From NCBI GenBank assembly GCA_009781045.1, contig WQYW01000012.1:1-51650 (forward strand): 51,650 nucleotides of DNA, in the 5' to 3' direction. The notes beneath the pieces are model-generated. The model was not told the origin of the DNA. It did no database searches and saw only the letters and a program-made list of their open reading frames with translations. Source of the DNA: Alphaproteobacteria bacterium (GTDB lineage: Bacteria > Pseudomonadota > Alphaproteobacteria > Rhizobiales > Xanthobacteraceae). A program made the translations under genes and the position numbers. Below are positions 47,801-51,650 of this stretch, one piece after another; position 1 is the stretch's first letter; every line of letters begins with the position of its first letter.

Positions 47801-48668
47801 CGAGTCGGAGACCTGGGCGCGCTTGACGCCGCTGGTGCGCGGACGCATTGTCGAGCGCTGCCGCTGCGAGGGTGCGGCGGTGAAGATGGGGCAGCGTCTG
47901 GCGCGACTCGATGACCGTGAGGGACAGGCGGTGCTGAAAGACCTGCGCGCCCAGGAAAGCTACCTGACCATGGAGTTTGAGCGCCAGAGCCAGCTGATGG
48001 AGAAAGGTGCGACAACCGCGCAGGCCTATCAGAAGACCCAGATCGAACTTGACCGGATCCATGCCCAGGTCGCTGCCCAGATTGAACGTCTGAGATATTA
48101 CGAATTGTCGGCACCGATGGACGGTGTGGTGCTCAAAGAGGATGGCGAGGTTGGCGACATGGTCGATCCGGGTACCATTCTCTATCAGGTCGGTCTGCCG
48201 CGACCGTTGTGGGTGGTTGGCGAGGTCAATGAGGAGGACGTGCCCAGGGTGACGCCGGGCCAGAAAGCCCTGCTGCGCTCGGACGCGTTTCCGGGAAAGA
48301 TTCTGGATGGTTACGTCAAGCAGATCACGCCTGCCGGGGACCCGGTAGCCAAGACCTTCCGGGTGCGCATCGGGCTGCCTGAGGACACGCCGCTCCATAT
48401 CGGCATGACCGCGGAGATCAATATTATCACCGGCAAGAAGTCGGATGTGCTTCTGGTTCCGGCGACCAGTGTCTTCAACAACACCAATGTTCTGGTCGTG
48501 ACCGACCACATCCCGGTGGTACGCAAGGTCGAAATCGGAATTCGGGGCACCAGCAACTTTGAAGTCATCTCCGGCCTGAAGGAGGGCGAAGTCGTCGCCA
48601 CCGACCCCAACCCCGAAATCCGGAATCTGAAGCGCGTCATCGTCACAATCGAAAAACCCGGCCAATGA
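35805..48668 (+). CDS. Three-module peptide synthetase with reductase, fused to a HlyD/MacA-type export adaptor
   Basis: 4287 residues in one open frame. Order with rough residues: C1 8-450, A1 480-965, T1 Ser1018, C2 1105-1530, A2 1550-2035, T2 Ser2091, C3 2145-2590, A3 2605-3080, T3 Ser3139, thioester reductase 3205-3580 (GATGFVG at 3213-3218, YTTSK at 3373-3377), Pro/Arg/Ala-rich linker 3585-3950, one membrane span 3956-3977, HlyD/MacA domain 3978-4287. C1 opens the line without a loading A domain, so it is starter type and should add an acyl group; its motif is DHLILDG (137-143). C2 has HHLMGDEGD (1118-1126), a dual epimerisation/condensation mark. C3 has HHIVSDG. A3 code reads as Leu. 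The reductase should release an aldehyde. Internal Met3615 and Met3950 could give a separate adaptor. The stop overlaps the permease start. Confidence 0.93.
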   Translation: MRHEEDGWQPLSAIQHSLWFDHRTRPGLNALRNISFCVRVRGALDRARLEAALELQAARHPILRTRFREIDGTPSQGVDQNARIEVSFVDERLSEEELDQRLHEETVREFDITVAPLMRAGIYRLAVDDFILILVYDHLILDGWSYWKLIDELGSVLEAERIAPASSVEVVEPEYFAYVREQQKFLESAAGERQLKYWTGLLGEHKGELELPTDRPRGRGVITEVSNSRIVVSQRLTEALREVAKNRGVPMFSLLVSAYVAMLHRVARQEVITVASPMPARGNGRWADTIGIFINMVALRGTITPQTTLLDLIRQLQSSAFRALRNQDYPLAELVRRINPPRSENRPPFFQAAFVAHNARDASPLIPLLLGKVGVEPVPVSWGGLEATSWRDPPDIDVEFDLTLKLVETEEHVFAGLYYAPSLFDDETIDRWSGYWVRLLEAIVTNDSQTVDRVDILAADERRLLIETWNATAAAFPEQTPVHELFENQARLSPEALALTDGGRSLCYSELNSMANHLARHLSKRGVLPGGRVAVLLERSIELVVAELAVLKCGAAYVPVDAAFPPERQAFMIRDCGAGAVLVRQGQVLAGGHAAARVDVDVVCAAPGTARNLKVRVGSDAPAYVMYTSGSTGTPKGVIIPHRAIARLVINNAYADFGPTDRIAFAANPAFDATTMEVWAPLLNGGAIVIFDQETVLDPERLGAAIKKQAVNVLFLTTALFNSYASIPRFFSSLRILLTGGDRADPNAFRNVLASAPPRHVVHAYGPTEAATYAISHEVSAVEFGARSISLGRPISNTQAYILDGEGAPVPIGVAGELHIGGPGVGSGYLNRPDLTSERFVADPFSAVPGARMYRTGDLASWRPDGTIEFLGRNDSQIKLRGFRVELGEIEARLTEHVGVREASVIVREDSPGDKRLVAYLTCDVGLGADELRAHLVGQLPDYMVPAAYVRLETLPKTHNGKVDRNALPAPGASAFAGHQYEPPQSEVEKKLAAVWAELLNTDRIGVNDNFFHRGGHSLLAMKMIERLRREGLEVDMRTLFSAPTLGALAKAVGGTNRIEVPPNLVPPTSQVVTPEMLPLVTLDQSQIDAIAARVRGGAANIQDIYPLVPLQEGVLFHHLMGDEGDAYLLSSLMAFDTRPRVVRFLEALEAVIKRHDILRSAVLWEDLPHAVQVVWRRAPLIVERVELDPTEDGADQLALRFNARNTRLELSHAPLLRGYVAQDLPRNRWLLLLLHHHVVIDHTALEVMAQEVQAHIEGRAGDLPPVVPFRNFVAQALFGVSVAEHEAFFRTMLEDVDEPTAPFGVLEIGGESVELDKAEQRLEPRLAFRLRSRARALGVSVASLVHLAFAVVVGHTSGRSDPVFGTVLFGRSQGGAGADQAIGMLINTLPIRIGIGSEPVADAVRRMQDLVVELLRHEHAPLALAQRCSGVPAPAPLFTALLNFRHSAPEGAMRFGDFEGVEILTGEERTNYPVTLSVDDLGEGFELNCQTVAQIGAERLCRLMTVALEGIADALEQAPGTAVSEIGILDEDERRQVIEAWNATTVPYPQSAAIHQLFEAEVARQPMAPAVICGREQWSYSELNKQANRLAHHLRRCGLEPGGRAAILLERSLELVVAELAVLKCGAAYVPVDPTFPEERQTFMIRDCAAAVVLVLEGQILPAGCAADRVDVDRVIVGTGWTDNPAVAVNGEAAAYVMYTSGSTGTPKGVIIPHRAIARLVVNNTFTVFTPSDRVAMVANPAFDATTMEVWGALLNGGAIVVIDQDTVLDPDRFAVELREQGISVMFLTSALFNSYAAIPGMFSGLRVLMTGGDRGDPHAFRQVLRASAPGHLVNGYGPTETTTFAITNDVAAVAEGASNIPLGRPISNTQIYILDEHAVPVPAGVVGEIHIGGPGVGHGYLNRPDLTAERFVADPFSEHAGARMYRTGDLGRWLANGTVEFLGRNDFQVKLRGFRIELGEIETRLAELPGVREAAVVAREDVPGDKRLVAYLITEGDVSVDAVRSGLAERLPDYMVPSAYVRLHALPLTPNGKLDRNALPAPAGESFGSSTYEEPAGELEDKLAEIWSELLNVERIGRNDNFFKRGGHSLLAVQLVSRLRQTLNIEVSLSEVFAHPTLADLAATVSEAPVSELPPVTAVSREGALPLSFAQQRLWFLAQFKQASTAYHMSGGLRMRGELNHKAMARTLKRIVTRHEALRTIFVMEDGKPAQRIQPADIDFELVEHDLSGASGAEAKLERLAVREAAAPFDLEHGPLVRGRLVRLAPNDHVLLVTMHHIVSDGWSLAVLNREMSAIYTAYANGKEDPLPPLTVQYADYAVWQRRWLAGDFLKQQAKFWETTLKGAPAVLTLPTDHPRPAEPDYVGAGVKVRLEPQLSRALRELSLEHGATLHMTMLAAYAVLMGRLAGQTEVVIGSPVANRARAEITDLIGFFVNTVALRVDLTGSPSFWDLLGRVRDVSLAAQQNQDLPFEQVVEIVQPPRSLTYTPLFQSVFALQNTPQDDPDLCGLRISTMDLAMEAAKFDLTLMMEERGDDIFGNFNYAVSLFERSTIERWRDYWIRLLEAMVADENQSIDRVDMRGAEERQHVGTGWNATEASYLPNVCMHELFEAQVVRTPHAVAVACEGREISYEELNARANRLAQHLRHHGVRPDDRVAICVSRSVEMVVGVLAVLKAGGAYVPMDPSYPAARLAHMLTDSAPVVMLLDESGRSAIGCDGAGTPAIDITADAAWARESERNPGRGDVKPRHLAYVIYTSGSTGTPRGVMIAHQELSNLVQWHCVSFDLKAGDRSSCVAGFGFDAATWEIWPALSVGATLVLAPPEIGRSPLDLVEWWQAQEVDVSFLPTPIAEMVLSRGVAPARLRILLTGGDRLRQHPPPSARFRLINNYGPTETTVVATSGEVPQQGILHIGRPIANTKIYILDDEGAEVPIGVAGEVYIGGVGVGRGYLNRPDLTAERFVADPFAAEPGERMYRSGDLARWLGDGTIEFLGRNDFQVKLRGFRIELGEIEVRLNEYPGVHDATVLAREDVPGEKRLVAYFTGDAGIGAEELRSHLTGRLPDYMVPAAYVRLESLPLTANGKLDRDALPAPVLAAFAADRYEPPQGPLEEQLAAIWSRLLNVERIGRNDNFFDLGGHSLLAVTLIEELRQRGLKADMRTAFNAPTLARLAAALSEGVSDSVVDLATAAVLPDDIQPLPVPPKVKPDCVLLTGATGFVGRFLLRELLDQRPRRVLCMVRAADERSGFERLQQILKRWSLWRPGDEDRIEVITGDLALPGLGLSERGRLRACEEPDAIFHAATSMNHLESFESAAKANVDGVAEILRLATSGRPKTVHYLSTMGVFSSHGHDGIRMVNERTPITAEMHLGAEGYTTSKWVGEQLVHLAAARGVPCNVYRLGLITGDTELGRYDELQTFHRLLESCIRIGAGFDSFRYDQMITPVDATVRALVRLGDAHAGGGGIFHVAATSVTPIATVFAFYNAIAQKPLAILPYREWLGRVKARFVAGETLPIIPLVHPLLDLDEPTLRAFIAAQERATVRFDCSRTAHELEQAGVVWPVFNMHLMRSYLQGMLAANPALNTHLKIADGGRNEPREMPREETSDEPKNGPGDERMTTSRTRLPSLGEMLGHLEEPQTAKVVLTPPPSAAPARRPEAVLRPAAAAAAHAPLPGPQFAPRRETQPFGERRETQPSGDKRREPAYAEAGESVYAAGGDPGQGSPFMGLRLSRRSQDGGQPPPHYGDSGSREPPLPQGRSAGLESTTSMWEEPAAPAHDTSRGAQKPDGASVQARGRPQPGAHGPQDRPGNQSQERFQGRTQNGPLRGQPSATDREAGLSGTRNSSHPLPRPAPAVHPMPRVVDSSEVSAKARAAASELSALGPTAQDGAAGMVASRSRSESAPTPQASPVADTRRDRDPAPRHRPAEREPSRRPAAHPAKPEEPVEPRSSRGMSFGSKLAILAAVFAVGLGTAWYLLAGTWIKGVTVVRGEAVQIVYATGPVESETWARLTPLVRGRIVERCRCEGAAVKMGQRLARLDDREGQAVLKDLRAQESYLTMEFERQSQLMEKGATTAQAYQKTQIELDRIHAQVAAQIERLRYYELSAPMDGVVLKEDGEVGDMVDPGTILYQVGLPRPLWVVGEVNEEDVPRVTPGQKALLRSDAFPGKILDGYVKQITPAGDPVAKTFRVRIGLPEDTPLHIGMTAEINIITGKKSDVLLVPATSVFNNTNVLVVTDHIPVVRKVEIGIRGTSNFEVISGLKEGEVVATDPNPEIRNLKRVIVTIEKPGQ

Positions 48669-49900
48669 AGCTGATCTTCGCCATTGCCTTCACCCATGTC
48701 CGCCACCGGCTGCGCCAGACGCTGGTGGCCGTCCTTGGTGTGATGACCGGTGTCGGCTTTTCGATCGTGATGGCGTCGTTGATGGAGGGCACCCAGAACG
48801 ACTTCATCGGCACACTGGTCGACGCCCTGCCGCATATCGCGATCACCGACGAATCGCGCGAGCCGACCCTGCAGCCGGCCGTCATCCGCTATCCGGTGGT
48901 CGAGATGCACGGCCTCACCCCCCAGATACGCCGGCCCGGCATCAAGAACCCGCTGGCGACGATCGCGGCGCTGGAAGCCTGGGACCCCGGTCCGATGACG
49001 CTCTCGGTGCAGTCGAAGGCGGTGCTGCGCTTTGCCGGCCGCGATCTCAATGTGGCGATTGTCGGGATCAATCCCAGGACCGAAGGCAATGTCTCGACCC
49101 TGCCCAAACAGATCCGCTCGGGTTCCATGTCCGCGCTCTATCGGGCGTCGAACGCGGTGCTGCTCGGCGACCGCCTGATCACCAAGATCGGGGCCCGGAT
49201 CAACTCCAAGATCACTCTGATTTCGGCCAAGGGCGTGACCATCAGTGCCACCGTGGTCGGCACCTTCCACTCGGGTTTTCGGGCCACCGACGAGGGAACC
49301 GGTTACGTCCTGCTGCGGACCGCACAGACGCTGGAGAACCAGATCGGCGTCATCAACGAAATCCGCATCCGTACCCGCGATCCGATGGAAGCCCGTGCCA
49401 TCTCAAATCGCATCGGCGAACAGACCGGATACAAGTCGGTGTCCTGGCAGGAGGCGCAGGAAGACCTGCTCTCCGCAGTCAAGAAACAGAAAGTGATATT
49501 GTATGCGGTGGTCGGTGCCATGCTTCTGGTCGGGAGTTTCGGCACCTATAACATCATCTCGACCATCACCCACGAGAAGACCCGCGACATCGCCATCATG
49601 AAATCGCTCGGTTTCAACAACAGCTCCGTGATGCTGATCTTCATTGTCGAGGCGCTTCTGATCGGGATCGTCGGTGCGGTCGTGGGCTGGGCGTTCGGCT
49701 ATCTTCTGTGCATCAGCGTGGGCTCGATCCGCATCGACGACCCGCTCACCGACAACCACTCGCTGCCTTTGGCCTATTCCGCCTGGCACTATGCGATGGC
49801 GACGATGGTGGCGCTGGCTGCGAGCCTGATCGCCGGCTTTTTTCCGGCGCGTTCGGCGGCGCGTCTGCTGCCGGTGGACATCCTGCGGGGGGCAACGTGA
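48665..49900 (+). CDS. LolC/MacB-type ABC export permease
   Basis: 411 residues with four membrane spans: one near 10-35, a large periplasmic domain (about 45-270), then three spans near 275-300, 322-347 and 375-395. RLRQTLVAVLGVMTGVGFSI, the late ITHEKTRDIAIMKSLGFNNS and SAARLLPVDILRGA are typical of LolC/E and MacB permeases. These proteins drive export by mechanotransmission rather than by a classic channel. Its start overlaps the synthetase-adaptor stop by ATGA, so it is made together with the fused adaptor and probably forms the pump with it. Confidence 0.9.
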   Translation: MKLIFAIAFTHVRHRLRQTLVAVLGVMTGVGFSIVMASLMEGTQNDFIGTLVDALPHIAITDESREPTLQPAVIRYPVVEMHGLTPQIRRPGIKNPLATIAALEAWDPGPMTLSVQSKAVLRFAGRDLNVAIVGINPRTEGNVSTLPKQIRSGSMSALYRASNAVLLGDRLITKIGARINSKITLISAKGVTISATVVGTFHSGFRATDEGTGYVLLRTAQTLENQIGVINEIRIRTRDPMEARAISNRIGEQTGYKSVSWQEAQEDLLSAVKKQKVILYAVVGAMLLVGSFGTYNIISTITHEKTRDIAIMKSLGFNNSSVMLIFIVEALLIGIVGAVVGWAFGYLLCISVGSIRIDDPLTDNHSLPLAYSAWHYAMATMVALAASLIAGFFPARSAARLLPVDILRGAT

Positions 49901-49923
49901 GCGGGCCGGCGGGAAGGGAGCAC

Positions 49924-50724
49924 ATGCAGGACGAGGATGGGGCTGCGATGGCGCCGGGAGGCCTGCGCGAGCCGCAGCGGCCGCGCATTCCCCTGCTCGA
50001 GGCGCGCCGGGTCTCGAAAATTCTCGGCGGCGCGGTGCCGACAACGCTGGTCAACGATGTCTCGCTCACCATCGGCACGCGTGAATTCATCGCCATCACC
50101 GGCCCCTCGGGCTCCGGCAAATCGTCGCTGCTCTATCTGATGGGCCTGCTCGATCTGCCGACATCCGGAGACATCCTGGTCGAAGGCCGCTCGACCTCAG
50201 CGATGGACGAGGAGGAACGCTGCATCACCCGCCTGACCCGCTTCGGTTTTGTCTTCCAGTTTCATTTTCTGTTGCCGGAATTTTCGATCACGGAGAATGT
50301 GGCGCTGCCGATGCGGGCGCTAAAGCGGCTGTCGGGCTCGAAGATAACCGAACGGGCGCAGGATCTGCTGTCTGCGCTTGGTCTGAAGGATCACCTCAAA
50401 AAGACCCCGGATCAGCTGTCCGGCGGCCAGCGCCAGCGCGTCGCAGTGGCACGCTCTCTTGCCAATGATCCTCCGGTCATTCTGGCCGATGAACCGACCG
50501 GCAGTCTTGACAGCGAATCGACCCGACAGGTCTCCATCATCCTGCGCGAACTGGTTCAGGTCTATGGCAAGGCGGTTGTCGCCGTCACCCACGATATGGA
50601 ATTCGCCGCCCAGCTGGATCGCCGGCTGCACATCGTCGATGGTCGTCTTCGTGCCGACGCCGGGCCGTCGCGATTTGCGCCGACTCCGGGTGGCAATCAA
50701 GATTTCGCACATCTGCGCGAATGA
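49924..50724 (+). CDS. LolD/MacB-type ABC exporter ATPase
   Basis: 266 residues. Walker A is GPSGSGKSS (residues 60-68), the Q-loop [20 protein letters not shown] is strikingly LolD-like, signature [15 protein letters not shown], Walker [13 protein letters not shown], switch VTHD. ATG 49924 is preferred because GGGAAGGGAG lies before it; GTG 49897, which overlaps the permease stop, is in frame and possible. It powers the permease encoded upstream. About 25 N-terminal residues precede the usual start of the family fold. Confidence 0.91.
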   Translation: MQDEDGAAMAPGGLREPQRPRIPLLEARRVSKILGGAVPTTLVNDVSLTIGTREFIAITGPSGSGKSSLLYLMGLLDLPTSGDILVEGRSTSAMDEEERCITRLTRFGFVFQFHFLLPEFSITENVALPMRALKRLSGSKITERAQDLLSALGLKDHLKKTPDQLSGGQRQRVAVARSLANDPPVILADEPTGSLDSESTRQVSIILRELVQVYGKAVVAVTHDMEFAAQLDRRLHIVDGRLRADAGPSRFAPTPGGNQDFAHLRE

Positions 50725-50736
50725 AGGGAGGAGCCG

Positions 50737-51282
50737 ATGTCGTCTGCCCCCGCGCCATGCAGTTTGCCTGGGCGCCGGAACTCCTATGGCTACGAGGACC
50801 TTCTGGCCTGCGCCCGCGGCGAAATGTTCGGCCCCGGCAATGCCCAGCTGCCGTTTCCGCCGATGCTGATGTTCGACCGCATCACCGAAATTACCGAGAG
50901 CGGCGGCCCCTACGGCAGGGGCAGGGTGCGCGCCGAACTCGATATAAGGCCCGACCTGTGGTTTTTTGCCTGCCACTTCATGAATGATCCGGTGATGCCG
51001 GGCTGTCTCGGTCTGGAGGGCCTGTGGCAGTTGAGCGGCTTTTTCCTGGCCTGGAGCGGCGGAGAGGGTCGCGGCCGGGCGCTGGGGCTCAACGAGCTGA
51101 AGTTCTCCGGTCAGGTTCTGCCCGACGCCCGCCAGGTGGTCTATGATCTCGCCATCAAGCGCATGGTGCGCTCCAAGCTGGTGCTTGGCATCGCCGACGG
51201 GGAACTCGCCGTTGACGGCAAGACCATCTATCGGGTCACAGATCTCAAAGTCGCACTGGTCAAGCCGGATACGGCGATCTGA
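50737..51282 (+). CDS. Second FabA-like dehydratase with Glu in the catalytic Asp position
   Basis: 181 residues, closely related to the fabA product at 30402 (shared [24 protein letters not shown] block). The active site reads [20 protein letters not shown]: His80 is kept, but the Asp of FabA is Glu94. In FabZ the catalytic acid is Glu, and FabZ does not isomerise. The enzyme may therefore dehydrate 3-hydroxyacyl chains without making the cis-3 isomer, or act on another chain. It lies 12 bases after the exporter ATPase with GAAGGGAGGAG in front, so it is part of the cluster and may help make or alter the acyl group of the lipopeptide. The N-terminus has about 9 extra residues. Following stretch 51283-51531 holds nothing I recognise. 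Confidence 0.9.
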   Translation: MSSAPAPCSLPGRRNSYGYEDLLACARGEMFGPGNAQLPFPPMLMFDRITEITESGGPYGRGRVRAELDIRPDLWFFACHFMNDPVMPGCLGLEGLWQLSGFFLAWSGGEGRGRALGLNELKFSGQVLPDARQVVYDLAIKRMVRSKLVLGIADGELAVDGKTIYRVTDLKVALVKPDTAI

Positions 51283-51531
51283 ACGTGCCGGAGCGGCCGT
51301 TGCGGCGGCAGTGGCGCCCCGGCTTTAGGAGCGGGCATCCGCTGGCAGCACGGCCTGCCCGTTGGATGCGGGTCATCGGATGCCCCCAGGCGCTTTCTGC
51401 GGGATCGCTGGATGGGGACGATAGCGAGGGCGGCCCCCGCAAAGAAATTGAACCGGCTCGCGGGGATCGGTGCCGTGTCCTGCTCGCTGATCGCGATTGG
51501 CTTGGGGGCGGTTCAGCCGCTCCTCTCTTTG

Positions 51532-51650
51532 GTGTGCCGAGCATGATCGACAGCTTGGAGGTTAGAGTCCTTTACCCAGCCTGATGACGGCGAAGGGTTA
51601 GCGAAGCGCAAGGGCACCATCGCGAGGTGGGGTCTGAAGGAAGCGCGGAG
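51532..51650 (+). mobile_element. Probable 5' end of a group II intron (runs off the window)
   Basis: From 51532 the sequence opens GTGTGCCGAGCATGA, matching the usual GTGYG start of group II introns, then GGAGGTTAGAGTCC, GCGAAGCGCAAGGGC and GGGGTCTGAAGGAAGC, blocks I recognise from domain I of bacterial group II introns. Only about 120 bases are visible, so the reverse transcriptase and the catalytic domain V are outside. The insertion point is 249 bases after the second fabA. Confidence 0.6.

Overview
The window is high-GC DNA that reads as an alphaproteobacterial chromosome. Supporting signs are a fabA-fabB-fabI lipid operon, an attH-type secreted hydrolase with its own ABC transporter, a cobalamin salvage cluster, and start/stop overlaps of the ATGA, GTGA and TGATG type throughout. 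The genus cannot be named from the sequence alone.

Left part (1-15 kb). An IS200/IS605-type transposase runs off the left edge. It is followed by a cobalamin uptake and salvage locus: a BtuCDF-like importer and cobT (561-4275), then cobC, cobU and cobS (12791-14872). The two halves are separated by about 8.5 kb of accessory DNA, which is a graveyard of toxin-antitoxin genes. It holds a broken two-gene AbiEii-type module, a 1.5-kb array of nine imperfect palindromes about 150 bp apart, a broken AbiEi/AbiEii pair, a VapC (PIN) gene cut in two, and a MerR plus VIT/vWA operon with decayed partial copies of itself. Base-level reading shows that one 929-bp inversion (8671-9599) split both AbiEii and VapC. 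Undoing it on paper rejoins both reading frames.

Middle part (15-30 kb). Mostly ordinary genes: an M28 peptidase, an MFS transporter, a LivJ-type binding protein, a hemolysin III-like membrane protein, a MAPEG protein, the attH operon, a 2-hydroxyacid dehydrogenase and an SH3-like exported protein. A second PIN toxin is present as two halves in opposite orientation (19605-19924 and about 20675-20757), next to its intact antitoxin. WD40 and Sel1-repeat remnants lie nearby.

Right part (30-51.65 kb). fabA, fabB and fabI are followed by a biosynthetic cluster: a phosphopantetheinyl transferase, an MbtH-like protein, one 4287-residue polypeptide, a LolC/MacB-type permease, a LolD-type ATPase and a second FabA-like dehydratase. 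The giant protein has the order C-A-T, C-A-T, C-A-T, thioester reductase, a roughly 365-residue Pro/Arg/Ala-rich linker, one membrane span, and a HlyD/MacA-type periplasmic adaptor. A nonribosomal peptide synthetase (NRPS) is therefore fused in frame to the adaptor of its own export pump. Motif reading predicts an N-acylated tripeptide of branched residues, the first in D form, ending in leucinal. The nearby second FabA has Glu where FabA normally has its catalytic Asp. The right edge holds what looks like the 5' end of a group II intron.
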